From assembly GCA_011620585.1 (NCBI GenBank), contig WOYV01000118.1, forward strand, positions 1 through 64,000: a DNA stretch of 64,000 nucleotides, in the 5' to 3' direction. The notes beneath the pieces are model-generated. The model was given only the letters and a program-made list of their open reading frames with translations, made no database searches and was not told the DNA's origin. This stretch comes from Draconibacterium sp. (GTDB lineage: Bacteria > Bacteroidota > Bacteroidia > Bacteroidales > Prolixibacteraceae). The position numbers were made by a program, and so were the translations under genes. Below, in pieces: positions 1-9,435 of the stretch. Each line of letters begins with the position of its first letter. The first letter of the stretch is position 1.

Positions 1-505
1 TATTGCTGGCATCCACTTTATAATATTCGCTTATCATGTACTTTAGCCGCGCTGTGTCCAGCACTGTTCCTGAACCTAAAACCCTGTTCGAAGGAAACCC
101 CGAAATTTTAAGGGTCACATAAGTAAGTATGTCAACCGGGTTAGAAACAATTAAAAGAATTGCTTTCGATGTGTGTTTGGTAATTTGAGGTATTAAATCT
201 TTAAATATAGCCACATTGGCCTTTACCAGATCTGTTCTGGTTTGTCCCGACTTTTGATTCGTTCCTGCCGTGATGACCACAATATCGGCATCCTTGCAAC
301 TTTCGAATCCTGCAGCGTAAATTTTTGTTGGATGGGCGAAACTTATTCCATGATTTAAATCCATGCTTTCACCTTTGGCAAGCGACTCATTTCTGTCAAT
401 TAGAACGATTTCCCGCGCCAGGCCGCTAATCATTAGCGAAAAAGCGAATGTACTTCCTACGTTTCCCGCGCCTACAATTACAATCTTTGGTTTTAATGAT
501 TTCAT
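1..505 (-). CDS. ldh: L-lactate dehydrogenase, N-terminal part (cut by window edge)
   Basis: Reading the minus strand from the ATG at 503-505 gives 168 residues before the window ends. The protein opens with a Rossmann NAD site (VGAGNVGSTFAFSL) and contains GTNQKSGQTR, NPVDILTYV and GSGTVLDTAR. The glutamine in NQKSGQTR occupies the specificity position where malate dehydrogenases carry arginine, so lactate dehydrogenase is favoured; this uses family knowledge. The catalytic His segment lies outside the window. It would reduce pyruvate to lactate with NADH in the cytoplasm. It is the last visible gene of a minus-strand block with phosphoketolase and glucan phosphorylase, which fits a fermentative carbon role. 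Confidence 0.88.
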   Translation of the reverse strand, partial: MKSLKPKIVIVGAGNVGSTFAFSLMISGLAREIVLIDRNESLAKGESMDLNHGISFAHPTKIYAAGFESCKDADIVVITAGTNQKSGQTRTDLVKANVAIFKDLIPQITKHTSKAILLIVSNPVDILTYVTLKISGFPSNRVLGSGTVLDTARLKYMISEYYKVDASN

Positions 506-583
506 TGTTGTATTATTTTTTATGTGAAAATTTATCATTTGATGAATTACTTCTCTGCGCCTCAAGCATTTCAATGATTTTAT

Positions 584-955
584 CTAATTTATCAACTTAA
601 GAGACTTCAACATTATGGCCAGGGCTTCTATTTCATGCTTTGCATCTTTATTCGTTTTGTAATCCTGCTCAGCGTGCATCCTGTCACGTTCGTTTTGCCT
701 GTTTTGCGACATCATGATAATAGGCGCCGCGTAAGCCGCCTGTGTGGAGAAAAGCAGATTGAGCAGAATGAATGGATAGACATCCCAATGAAACATAAAT
801 CCGACAAGGTTTAATCCCATCCAAAGAATAACTAAAGCTGTTTGAAGGATGATGAACTTCCATGAACCCATCCCGTTGGCTACCATGTCAGCTACACGAC
901 CACCGAAACTTAATGTGGCATGATGTTTTTCATGCCAGGTTCTATGCATATTCAT
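584..955 (-). CDS. DUF1003 family membrane protein
   Basis: The 123-residue protein has two hydrophobic segments, about residues 33-54 and 60-80. It carries the family signature: GSWKFIILQ, a tryptophan-rich helix, WDVYPFILLNL, then STQAAYAAPIIMMSQNRQ followed by a charged cytosolic tail. These motifs are diagnostic of DUF1003, a short family of inner-membrane proteins without an assigned biochemical role. It lies between lactate dehydrogenase and phosphoketolase on the same strand, so it may share their transcript. The C-terminal half is amphipathic and charged and could form a short coiled coil. Function is not claimed. Confidence 0.85.
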   Translation of the reverse strand: MNMHRTWHEKHHATLSFGGRVADMVANGMGSWKFIILQTALVILWMGLNLVGFMFHWDVYPFILLNLLFSTQAAYAAPIIMMSQNRQNERDRMHAEQDYKTNKDAKHEIEALAIMLKSLKLIN

Positions 956-1001
956 TTTTATTGAATTTTATGTAATGTTCAGAGATATTTCTTTCATTTT
1001 T

Positions 1002-3431
1002 CTATGTTATTTTCTGATTCCATTTCCAGTTTCGTATTTCTGGCATATCCTGTCCGTATTTATCAATGTACTTTGTGTGTGCGATGAGTTTGTCCTGCAT
1101 AATTTGTTTCAACTTATTTCCATCTTCTCCTAAACCGGGAACCCGATTAATTACATCCTGAACCAGATCAAAGCGATCAAGGTTATTTAAAACCGTCATG
1201 TCGAAATAGGTTGTAATAGTACCTTCTTCCTTATAACCCCGAACATGCATATTTTCGTGATTTGTGCGGCGGTAGGTCAACCGGTGAACCAGCCAGGGGT
1301 AGCCGTGAAAAGCAAATACAATAGGTTTATCTTTGGTAAATAAAGTATCGAAATCCGGATCGCTTAGCCCGTGGGGGTGTTCTGTATCGGGTTGTAATTT
1401 CATCAAATCCACCACATTAATTACACGTATTTTCAGATTGGGTAAATGTTCACGTAGGATAGAGACAGCCGCCAGGGTTTCCAGCGTTGGCACATCGCCA
1501 CAGCAAGCCATTACCACATCCGGTTCCAAACCATCATCGTTACTTGCCCACTTCCAAATACCGATTCCCTGTGTACAATGGCTTATCGCTTCATCCATGG
1601 TTAACCACTGGGGAGCCTGGTATTTACCGGCAATTACAACATTTACATAATCGCGGCTTCGCAGGCAATGATCTCCAACCGACAATAAGCAGTTGGCATC
1701 GGGCGGAAGATAAACCCGCACAACGGAGGCCTTTTTATTCACCACATGGTCGATAAAGCCGGGATCCTGATGGGTAAAACCATTATGGGCCTGTTGCCAA
1801 ACGTGAGAAGCAAGTAAATAATTCAGCGATGCAATTTCCCGTCTCCACGGCAATCCGGCACAAACTTTCAACCACTTGGCATGTTGGTTAAACATGGAAT
1901 CAATGATGTGTATGAATGCCTCGTAACAGTTAAAGAGCCCGTGCCTTCCGGTAAGCAGATAACCTTCGAGCCATCCTTCGCACTGGTGTTCACTGAGCAC
2001 TTCCATCACTCTGCCTTCCGTAGCGAGGAATTCATCGTTCTTTTTTGTTTTGGCTTCCCACTGACGGTTGGTGACTTCAAAAACAGCATTCAACCGGTTG
2101 GAAAGCGTTTCATCGGGACCAAAAATCCGGAAATTTCGTTGTTCATCATTTAATTTGATGACTTCGCGAAGGAACTCTCCCAATACATGGGTGTCTGCTG
2201 CCTGAACCGAACCGGGCGAAGGGACATCAACGGCAAAGTTTCGAAAATCGGGCATGTGCAAATCCTGCAAAAGAATTCCTCCATTGGCATTTGGATTTGC
2301 TCCCATTCGTTTGGAACCTTCTGGCGCAAGTTCCGCCAGTTCAGGAATTAGCGTTCCGTTTTCATCAAAGAGCTCTTCCGGTTTATAACTTTTCATCCAT
2401 GTCTCCAAAAGTTTTAAATGTTGCGGATGTTCTGAATCAACCTGAATGGGTATTTGGTGCGAACGGAAGGTATCTTCAATTTTTATCCCGTCAACTTCTT
2501 TCGGTCCTGTCCATCCTTTGGGCGAGCGTAAAACAATCATTGGCCAGCGTGGGCGGGTTTCATCATTCTTTTCCCGCGCAATTCTTTGAATCTCCTTTAT
2601 TTCAGAAATGGTTTTTTCCAAAACCTTCGCCATACGCTGATGCATTTTTTCGGGCTCATCGCCTTCCACAAAATAAGGGGCCCATCCATAACCATTAAGC
2701 AACTGCTTTAATTCTTTTTTTGAGATGCGGGCCAACACGGTTGGGTTGGCAATTTTATACCCGTTGAGATGAAGGATGGGCAACACCGCTCCGTCGGTAA
2801 CCGGATTTAAAAATTTATTGGAGTGCCAGGCGGTTGCCAACGGGCCGGTTTCTGCTTCGCCGTCGCCAACTACACAGGCAACTACCAGTTCCGGGTTATC
2901 GAACACGGCGCCAAAAGCATGGCTGAGTGAATATCCCAACTCTCCGCCTTCGTGAATCGATCCCGGACATTCAGGAGATACATGGCTCGGGATCCCTCCG
3001 GGAAAGGAGAACTGGGTAAACAGTTTTTTCAACCCGGCTTCATCCTGTGTAATGTGTGGATAAACTTCGCTGTAAGTTCCTTCGAGATATGTATTTCCAA
3101 CCAAAGCTGGTCCGCCGTGCCCAGGGCCTGAAATGTAAATCATGTCGAGATCGTATTTTTTAATTATCAGGTTCAGATGTACATAAATAAAATTCTGGCC
3201 TGGTGTGGTTCCCCAATGCCCTAACAACATCGATTTTACATGCGAAAGTTCCAGCGGCTTTCGGAGCAGCGGATTGTCACGCAGATAGAGTTGTCCGATC
3301 GAAAGATAATTTGCGGCCCGCCAATAAGCATTCATCTTACTGAGAAGTTCCTTTGAAAGAGGATTCTTCTTTGTTGTTTTCACCTTTTTTATGTCAACAC
3401 TTTTCTTGCCTGGATCCTTTTTTGTTTTCAT
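1002..3431 (-). CDS. xfp: Phosphoketolase (xylulose-5-phosphate/fructose-6-phosphate)
   Basis: The 809 residues match the usual length of about 790-825. Thiamine-diphosphate enzyme landmarks are visible: SGPGHGGPA at 101-109, the His-rich segment near [10 protein letters not shown] at 71-80, and GDGEAETGP at 189-197. The enzyme cleaves xylulose-5-P or fructose-6-P with phosphate to acetyl-phosphate plus a C3 or C4 sugar phosphate, a cytoplasmic bypass of lower glycolysis. A lysine-rich N-terminal tail of about 25 residues precedes the catalytic domain. It follows the HAD gene by 12 bp and the glucan phosphorylase further upstream, so the three probably form one operon that turns stored glucan into acetyl-phosphate. 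Confidence 0.96.
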   Translation of the reverse strand: MKTKKDPGKKSVDIKKVKTTKKNPLSKELLSKMNAYWRAANYLSIGQLYLRDNPLLRKPLELSHVKSMLLGHWGTTPGQNFIYVHLNLIIKKYDLDMIYISGPGHGGPALVGNTYLEGTYSEVYPHITQDEAGLKKLFTQFSFPGGIPSHVSPECPGSIHEGGELGYSLSHAFGAVFDNPELVVACVVGDGEAETGPLATAWHSNKFLNPVTDGAVLPILHLNGYKIANPTVLARISKKELKQLLNGYGWAPYFVEGDEPEKMHQRMAKVLEKTISEIKEIQRIAREKNDETRPRWPMIVLRSPKGWTGPKEVDGIKIEDTFRSHQIPIQVDSEHPQHLKLLETWMKSYKPEELFDENGTLIPELAELAPEGSKRMGANPNANGGILLQDLHMPDFRNFAVDVPSPGSVQAADTHVLGEFLREVIKLNDEQRNFRIFGPDETLSNRLNAVFEVTNRQWEAKTKKNDEFLATEGRVMEVLSEHQCEGWLEGYLLTGRHGLFNCYEAFIHIIDSMFNQHAKWLKVCAGLPWRREIASLNYLLASHVWQQAHNGFTHQDPGFIDHVVNKKASVVRVYLPPDANCLLSVGDHCLRSRDYVNVVIAGKYQAPQWLTMDEAISHCTQGIGIWKWASNDDGLEPDVVMACCGDVPTLETLAAVSILREHLPNLKIRVINVVDLMKLQPDTEHPHGLSDPDFDTLFTKDKPIVFAFHGYPWLVHRLTYRRTNHENMHVRGYKEEGTITTYFDMTVLNNLDRFDLVQDVINRVPGLGEDGNKLKQIMQDKLIAHTKYIDKYGQDMPEIRNWKWNQKIT

Positions 3432-3443
3432 TTTGCTCTATTT

Positions 3444-4103
3444 TTAAATTTTAAACTCCAACCCAAACGAAGCTATTTTTTCGCACGTTGATTGGTAATC
3501 GGTATGCCAAATACTACGAATTCCGAGTCCTTCAGCGATTTGTACAAACATTTGGGTGTTTTCGATATATACAACCTGTTCTGCCGGAACCTGGGCAATG
3601 TCCAGTGCCAGCCGGAAAATATCGGCATCGGGTTTACGGAGACCTACATAACAGGAGGAAATAAAAGCATCCACAAACTCATTCAGCCTGAATTTTAGAA
3701 TGCGATGAGTATTGAGTTCCCTCGATTCGTTGCTGACCACAATAATTTTTAATCCGTACTTTGCTTTAAGCTGCCGGATCAATGCAATCATTTGATCGTC
3801 GGATTCTGAGCGGGCAAACATGAATTTCTGAAATTGTGCCCGGGTAAATGACCGCGGCTGATAAAACACCACCAGGTTCAGGTATTCATCAATCGTGAGT
3901 TTGCCAATCTCAAAAGTTTCAAATACCCTTTGGTGCCTGTCTTCCATCTCTTCCGCACTGAGATTGAACTCTTTAACAGCCATTTTGCGAAACTCATGAC
4001 TCCAGCCATCGGTAAGCAAAACGCCGCCGATATCCACAAACAAGGTGGTAACCCGCTGTGTTTGACCCGTATTCGTTTTAGACTCTTGCCCTGAATGTGT
4101 CAT
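3444..4103 (-). CDS. HAD-superfamily hydrolase (YihX-like phosphatase type)
   Basis: I chose the ATG at 4101-4103 (219 residues), 17 bp after the phosphorylase stop. A longer frame to 4166 would overlap that gene and adds no conserved sequence. Motif I is FVDIGGVLLTD with nucleophile Asp24; the second Asp of DxD is Gly, as in YihX-type enzymes. Motif II is VVSNES, motif III is LRKPDADIF, and the motif IV region is VVYIENT. YihX of E. coli is a glucose-1-phosphatase, and glucose-1-P is the product of the upstream phosphorylase, so a sugar-phosphate substrate is plausible. Replacement of the motif IV aspartates by Glu-Asn is unusual and could affect metal binding. Confidence 0.78.
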   Translation of the reverse strand: MTHSGQESKTNTGQTQRVTTLFVDIGGVLLTDGWSHEFRKMAVKEFNLSAEEMEDRHQRVFETFEIGKLTIDEYLNLVVFYQPRSFTRAQFQKFMFARSESDDQMIALIRQLKAKYGLKIIVVSNESRELNTHRILKFRLNEFVDAFISSCYVGLRKPDADIFRLALDIAQVPAEQVVYIENTQMFVQIAEGLGIRSIWHTDYQSTCEKIASFGLEFKI

Positions 4104-4119
4104 TTCCACTATTCTAAAT

Positions 4120-6666
4120 TTAATGTTGCCAAAAAATAAGTGCTGTTTCCAAAGGAACTGGAACACCCGGAAGACTTGGTATCGCCCGTGGCGTATAATC
4201 CGTTGCAGGGCGGGATGAACTTACTGATGCGGAATAATGGTAACCGTTGGTTGTGCCTTCTGATTTTTCACCCCTTTGCATCTTTGTTATTATCGGATCT
4301 TCCCCGTTTAATCCATTGGCAAATAGTTCCACCTGCACATTATCCGGGTCAATAGTTTTGAAATAAACCTGGACATTGAAAACATGCTGCTTTTCTGAAG
4401 TGGCAATTTTTACTTCACCAAAAGATAAGGAATTCCAATTTTCCTTGAGTGTTTGTAATTGGTTTATCATTTGCTTTCCCTTTATACCCTTGTTGGCAGC
4501 ACGCTCCAAATAAGATATTGCAGCCGGCAAATAGTGTTGTTCGGTATATTCCCTGACTGCCCTGTCGGCTGAAAACCTTGGCGTTAATTGTGCCATGCTT
4601 TCGCGCATCCGCGCTACCCACTTTGTTGGGATTCCGTGTTCATTACGGTCATAAAATTCCGGGATTACTTCGTTTTCCAGGATATGATAAAGTTGTTCAG
4701 CTTCCCGGGCATCCCAGGCCGGGTCGTCACCGTGTTCATTGCCATCGCCAAGCGCCCAGCCTACCCGTGGGTTGTATGCTTTTGCCCACCAGCCATCGAG
4801 TTCCGAAAGGTTAATGCCGCCGTTTACAAGCACTTTCATGCCGCTGGTTCCGCAGGCTTCCCACGGGCGCCGAGGTGTATTGATCCAAACGTCCACTCCC
4901 TGCACCAGATTTTCCGACACGTGCATATCGTAATCGCTCAGGAATATGACAGGAGGATGTAATCCATTCTGCTTTATAAATTGCATCCATTCTTTGATTA
5001 AATCCTGCCCCTGTTTATCCGCAGGGTGAGCTTTCCCTGCAATGATGAGTTGAATAGGGAACGTTGGATTTGTTAGCAACCGGAGCAACCGCTGTGGATC
5101 GTGCAGTAACAAATTAGGCCGTTTGTAGGTGGCAAAGCGACGGGCAAAACCCAGCGTAAGAGTGTTGGGATCGAACAAATGTTTTGCCTGTTCAATGGTA
5201 TAGGGCGAGTGCCCTGAACCAATTAATTGGCGTGCAAAATGTTCACGGGCAAATTTAATGAGGGCTTTATTGGCATTGGTGCGCATCTCCCAAAGCCGTT
5301 CATCGGAAACCTTGCGGATGTCCTGTTCCAGGGTTTTGTTCATTCCCCGCCAGCGGTCTTTGCCACAAGCCTCCGTCCATATTTCGTCTGCCTCTTTGGA
5401 ATCCCAGGTTGGCATGTGCACCCCATTGGTAATATGCCCCACCGGCACTTCAGATGTTGGCCATTCAGGAAACAGTGGTTCGAAAATATGACGGCTGACT
5501 TTTCCGTGGAGCCAACTGACACCGTTTACGGCGCCGCTTCCCCGGATGGCCAAATACGCCATATTAAACTTTTCAGCTTCATCATCAGGATTTGTTCGAC
5601 CCAACGCCAGCAGTTGCCGACGTGTTATTCCCAATTTCTGTTCGGCATATTCGCCAAGGTATTGTTCAATAATTGCCGGCTCAAAAAGATCGAATCCGGC
5701 GGGCACTGCGGTGTGGGTAGTAAACAGGTTACCAGCCCGGGTAACGGCCAGGGCGATATCAAACGGTTCCCCGGTTTCCTTCATAAAACTATAGGCGCGT
5801 TCCAAAATGGCAAAAGCAGCATGCCCTTCATTGAGATGGCAAACTTCGGGGTGAATATCCAGTTCCTGAAGTAAACGCCAGCCTCCAATTCCAAGGATCA
5901 GTTCCTGTTTAAACCTTAGCTCGGTTCCTCCGCCGTATAATTCACTCGTTATTCCCCGGTGAACAGGAAAATTTGCGGCATCGTTGCTATCCAGCAAATA
6001 GAGTTTTATTCTGCCCACCTGGGCCTGCCATACGCGCAACCAGACATTGTAACCAGACAGGTTGATCATTAATCGCAACCACTCGCCATCGGCTTGGCGC
6101 AAAGGTGTTATCGGTAGTTGTCCGGGATCGTTAAACGGATAAAGTGCATGTTGTTCGCCATTTAAATCTATTTCCTGACGAAAATAACCTTGCTGGTAAA
6201 GAAGTCCGATTCCCACAACAGGAACACCCAAATCACTTGCGGCTTTTAATTGATCGCCGGCCACATTGCCCAACCCCCCTGAATAAATCGGGAGCGCTTC
6301 GGTAAGCATAAATTCCATACTGAAATAGGCGACACAATTCAGCGAATCGTTTGGATGGACTTTTTGAAACCAGGCAGGTGAAGCGTTTGTCTCTTTTCTG
6401 GATGTTACAAGGAAATCGATCTTTTCGCGAAAGGACAGATCATCGATTACCGACTGGAAACGTTCACGGGAAATGGTTTGGAGGACTACCCATGGATTAT
6501 GCGTATTATCCCACAATTCAGGATCAAGTTGCCGCCAGATTTCATCGGCGGAATGGTCCCACGACCATCGCAAGTCGAGCGCCAGTTCAGAAAGATCATT
6601 GACCTCTTTTTGATCTTCCGGCAAAAAGCTATACACAAGCTTTTTTTTATTAATAGCTTCTTTCAT
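4120..6666 (-). CDS. glgP: Alpha-glucan (glycogen/maltodextrin) phosphorylase
   Basis: I start at the ATG at 6664-6666, giving 848 residues; 18 further residues upstream look non-conserved. The N-terminal region (WSWDHSADEIWRQLDP) is the DUF3417 domain of the shorter, prokaryotic GT35 phosphorylases. FSMEFMLTEALPIYSGGLG and HLNEGHAAF are sugar-binding segments. EACGTSGMK, with Lys601 as the predicted pyridoxal-phosphate lysine, replaces the classical EASGTSNMK. A beta-rich tail of about 130 residues follows the catalytic core. The enzyme phosphorolyses alpha-1,4-glucan to glucose-1-phosphate in the cytoplasm. It is first in a minus-strand block with a HAD phosphatase and phosphoketolase, which links glycogen breakdown to the phosphoketolase bypass. 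Confidence 0.94.
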   Translation of the reverse strand: MKEAINKKKLVYSFLPEDQKEVNDLSELALDLRWSWDHSADEIWRQLDPELWDNTHNPWVVLQTISRERFQSVIDDLSFREKIDFLVTSRKETNASPAWFQKVHPNDSLNCVAYFSMEFMLTEALPIYSGGLGNVAGDQLKAASDLGVPVVGIGLLYQQGYFRQEIDLNGEQHALYPFNDPGQLPITPLRQADGEWLRLMINLSGYNVWLRVWQAQVGRIKLYLLDSNDAANFPVHRGITSELYGGGTELRFKQELILGIGGWRLLQELDIHPEVCHLNEGHAAFAILERAYSFMKETGEPFDIALAVTRAGNLFTTHTAVPAGFDLFEPAIIEQYLGEYAEQKLGITRRQLLALGRTNPDDEAEKFNMAYLAIRGSGAVNGVSWLHGKVSRHIFEPLFPEWPTSEVPVGHITNGVHMPTWDSKEADEIWTEACGKDRWRGMNKTLEQDIRKVSDERLWEMRTNANKALIKFAREHFARQLIGSGHSPYTIEQAKHLFDPNTLTLGFARRFATYKRPNLLLHDPQRLLRLLTNPTFPIQLIIAGKAHPADKQGQDLIKEWMQFIKQNGLHPPVIFLSDYDMHVSENLVQGVDVWINTPRRPWEACGTSGMKVLVNGGINLSELDGWWAKAYNPRVGWALGDGNEHGDDPAWDAREAEQLYHILENEVIPEFYDRNEHGIPTKWVARMRESMAQLTPRFSADRAVREYTEQHYLPAAISYLERAANKGIKGKQMINQLQTLKENWNSLSFGEVKIATSEKQHVFNVQVYFKTIDPDNVQVELFANGLNGEDPIITKMQRGEKSEGTTNGYHYSASVSSSRPATDYTPRAIPSLPGVPVPLETALIFWQH

Positions 6667-7026
6667 GATATTCCATTTGGATATTATAAAACTTTTAACC
6701 CGGGTTCCCTGCGAACACAAATAATTGTTGCTTATTCAAAAGTTTAGTGCGGATCGCGTTTCGTATTGCAATTTGCCAGCAAAAAAACCGTTTACTGCCT
6801 TGGTGAGTTCGTCATGAGACTAACTATTTTTCCTTTGCTACACAGAATTTTTTAATTCAAACTGCGAATAGTTAGGGATATCAATTTAAGGAAATTACGG
6901 CTAAACATTCAATGTTTTACTATCTTTTTTCTCCTGAAAACCAAATAGCTTGTATTATGAATACATAAAAGCTTGTATCATCAATACAAAGTGTTATCTT
7001 TACTGTTAAATTCTTAATACCAAAAA
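6667..7026. other. Divergent intergenic region between glgP and the AAA ATPase gene
   Basis: This 360-bp AT-rich stretch separates two diverging genes. The left half shows no ORF or strong repeat. The right end, next to the ATPase gene, carries a pair of palindromic direct repeats annotated separately. I could not place a confident TAnnTTTG promoter for either gene. Confidence 0.6.
6947..6988 (+). promoter_or_regulatory. Paired palindromic operator-like repeats upstream of AAA/DUF4143 gene
   Basis: Two 19-bp direct repeats, AGCTTGTATTATGAATACA at 6947-6965 and AGCTTGTATCATCAATACA at 6970-6988, start 23 bp apart. Each contains an inverted repeat TTGTAT-N5-ATACAW, at 6950-6966 and 6973-6989. 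The pair ends about 38 bp before the ATPase start codon. Tandem palindromes so close to a start suggest an operator for a dimeric repressor. Function is inferred. Confidence 0.6.
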
Positions 7027-8208
7027 ATGATTAGCAAACTCGTATTGTCTGAAATTATAAAAGACCAGTTAGAAAGCATTTTAAAAAAACATTGGATTGA
7101 ACGCGACAAGGATATTCCATTAAAAACCAAAAAGATAGTAATCATTTCAGGGGTGCGGCGCTGTGGGAAAAGCACATTAATACAGCAAAAATTAATAAAA
7201 ACCGGCAAAGCGCTTTATCTAAATTTTGAAGATCCCCGGTTAATCAATTTTACATTGGATGATTTTCCCAGATTGGAAAATATCGCTGAAGAAACGGGAA
7301 AAACCCTCCTTCTATTGGATGAAGTTCAGAATATTGACAAATGGGAACTCTATGCCCGTATGGCCAACGAAAAGGGGATCCCGTTATATATAACCGGATC
7401 AAATGCCGGTATGTTAAGCCGTGAATTGGGCACCCGCCTGACCGGCAGGTATAAACAAATAGAACTTTTCCCTTTTAATTACAATGAATTCCTCACTTTC
7501 TTCAACCTGGAAAGAAATTCGGAGAGTTTTAACCAATACTTTGAATTGGGTGGATTTCCCGAATTTCTGGAAGAAAAGGACGATGAATATCTGAGGACAT
7601 TGCTGCGCGATATTATCACCCGGGATATTGCTGTTCGAAGAAAAATCACAAATGAAAATCAGTTGATCAGGCTGGCAGTACATTTATTAAGCAACACCGG
7701 GAAAGAGTTCAGCTACAACAATATCTCCAAAATTCTTGAAATCAAATCGGTAAGAACTGTTATCGATTATTGCGACTATTTAAGGGAGAGTTATCTTGTT
7801 GACTTCATTCCCCGGTATTCCCCTTCCATCAAAAAACAACTGGTAAATCCCAAAAAAAGTTACAGCATCGATCCGGTATTTGCCAAAGCCAACAGTCTTT
7901 CGTTTAGCAAAGATTTGGGACGCAGGCTGGAAAATTTTGTCTTCAATAAACTGAGAAGGGATTTTACTGAAATTTATTATTTCAAAGAATCCAATTCAGA
8001 ATGCGACTTTATGATAAAGAAGAACGAACAAATGGTTCAGGCTGTTCAGGTTTGTTGGGAAATTAACAATGACAATATGGCCCGGGAAATAAACGGAATA
8101 AAAAATGCAATGGCCGAAACAGGCGCGCTTGAAGGAACAATTATAACCAACAACCAGGAAGATAAGCTGGATGGAATAGATTTAATACCCGCCTGGAAAT
8201 GGATTTAA
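7027..8208 (+). CDS. AAA-family ATPase with C-terminal DUF4143 domain
   Basis: The 393 residues have Walker A GVRRCGKST (42-50), Walker B LLLLDEVQN (94-102) and the sensor-like ITGSNAGMLSRELGTRLTGRY segment typical of this ATPase family. A winged-helix-like middle precedes a C-terminal DUF4143 region with ECDFMIK, reminiscent of a PD-(D/E)xK nuclease fold. Such proteins are common in anaerobic Bacteroidota and archaea, often in many copies; their role is unresolved. The gene is isolated, transcribed towards the GH100-like gene with only 23 bp between stops, and preceded by two palindromic repeats. Its AT-rich, lysine-rich composition may reflect independent acquisition. Confidence 0.9.
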   Translation: MISKLVLSEIIKDQLESILKKHWIERDKDIPLKTKKIVIISGVRRCGKSTLIQQKLIKTGKALYLNFEDPRLINFTLDDFPRLENIAEETGKTLLLLDEVQNIDKWELYARMANEKGIPLYITGSNAGMLSRELGTRLTGRYKQIELFPFNYNEFLTFFNLERNSESFNQYFELGGFPEFLEEKDDEYLRTLLRDIITRDIAVRRKITNENQLIRLAVHLLSNTGKEFSYNNISKILEIKSVRTVIDYCDYLRESYLVDFIPRYSPSIKKQLVNPKKSYSIDPVFAKANSLSFSKDLGRRLENFVFNKLRRDFTEIYYFKESNSECDFMIKKNEQMVQAVQVCWEINNDNMAREINGIKNAMAETGALEGTIITNNQEDKLDGIDLIPAWKWI

Positions 8209-8231
8209 TATTTCTGGTTTGAATTATTCTT

Positions 8232-9404
8232 TCATTCATTTCGTATTTCATCGAAAAACGGAGTACTTTTTTCTTCCACACATTTTGCTGCATAGAGGTA
8301 CATTGAAGCGCTCCATGTTTGCCAGTCATTTCCTTTCGGTTTTCCATCCTGTGCCTTTATCCATTCATTAAAACCAAATTCAAGATTTTCCGACCGTGCT
8401 AATTTGATGCCCAGAGTAAGCGCAACTAACTTTTCTTCAGCGAGTCTATATCGTTTTGCAGCAACAAGGGCAGCCACATAAAATCCGGTTATAAAAGGCC
8501 AGATTCCGCCGTTGTGGTAATCTCCCGGTTGATTATATGCAGAATATCGTTCATGCCAGTCGGGATCTTCAGGTTTTGTAAACGGGAAAAAGTTAGGTGG
8601 CAGGTCACCGGTTAATTCACCTCTATCCCGCATTCCGGAGCATTCTTCTTCAATCCACGAAATCATTTCATTAGCCCGCGAAGGTGAAGCGATTCCGGAG
8701 AGAATGGCGAGGCTGTTTCCAAGCAAATCGAAGCGCTCGCTGCTAAAAATTTTATAAGACCAAAAAGCGTAATAAGGTTTGTGTTTTACCACCAGACCTT
8801 CGTGAACATGGCGGTGCATAACTCCTCCGGTAATGGTAAACCTGCCCATCTCCTGACGCATTTTTTCTGCGGATCCGTTTTTCCCAAGAATTTTTAAATA
8901 ACTATAAACCAATGTATTCACATAAAGTCCTTTCCCAATTACCCATTGTTCATCGCGCCAGTCGCTGGTAGGTTGTTGTGCTACCAAAAACCGGTCGGAA
9001 GGGCTTTGATAGCTCATCCAAACCAATGCTTTTTCAACTGCCTCAGCGAGGAAATCAACTTCACCCGTAACTTTCCGGAATATACCGGTTGCCAGCAAAA
9101 ACAGGGGAGTGGTGTCACTGGCTCCGCGATCGTCGTTGTCGTGCACCAGCGAAGGAATATGGCCATGTTCGGTTTGGTTTTTTGCCAGAGTTTCCAATAC
9201 TTTGCGGATACTGTCGAGCAATTCTTGATTTTCGGATACTGCAATTCCCAATATAGAAATCATCAGATCCCGAGTATAAGGTTCGGGATATCCCCAGCCT
9301 GCAGTCCGGGGCAACCCATGAAAGGGTCCATGGGCATTGTGGAGTAAAACTTCGAGGGCGGCTTTCTTTGCCTTTTCAATTTCGTGCTGGTTAATGGCTT
9401 GCAT
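8232..9404 (-). CDS. GH100-like (neutral/alkaline invertase family) glycosidase
   Basis: The start is set at the ATG at 9402-9404 (390 residues), because an upstream extension would run into the SDR gene. Conserved (alpha/alpha)6-barrel signatures include RTAGWGYPEPYTRDLMIS near residue 32, DRGASDTTPLFLLATG near residue 87 and a tryptophan-rich C-terminal part (HNGGIWPFITGFYVAAL). YPEPYTRD and the Asp residues fit GH100 enzymes that hydrolyse sucrose; a related six-hairpin oligosaccharide hydrolase such as an amylo-alpha-1,6-glucosidase is the alternative. There is no signal peptide, so it is cytoplasmic. It is the last gene of a long minus-strand unit that starts near 14926. Confidence 0.72.
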   Translation of the reverse strand: MQAINQHEIEKAKKAALEVLLHNAHGPFHGLPRTAGWGYPEPYTRDLMISILGIAVSENQELLDSIRKVLETLAKNQTEHGHIPSLVHDNDDRGASDTTPLFLLATGIFRKVTGEVDFLAEAVEKALVWMSYQSPSDRFLVAQQPTSDWRDEQWVIGKGLYVNTLVYSYLKILGKNGSAEKMRQEMGRFTITGGVMHRHVHEGLVVKHKPYYAFWSYKIFSSERFDLLGNSLAILSGIASPSRANEMISWIEEECSGMRDRGELTGDLPPNFFPFTKPEDPDWHERYSAYNQPGDYHNGGIWPFITGFYVAALVAAKRYRLAEEKLVALTLGIKLARSENLEFGFNEWIKAQDGKPKGNDWQTWSASMYLYAAKCVEEKSTPFFDEIRNE

Positions 9405-9435
9405 AATCCTGAGTTGTTGATTTTCTAAGATTTTA

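Noticed and set aside
4104-4166. Upstream extension of the HAD gene
   Set aside because: It would overlap the 3' end of the phosphorylase gene and adds no conserved HAD sequence. The ATG at 4101-4103 gives a normal protein.
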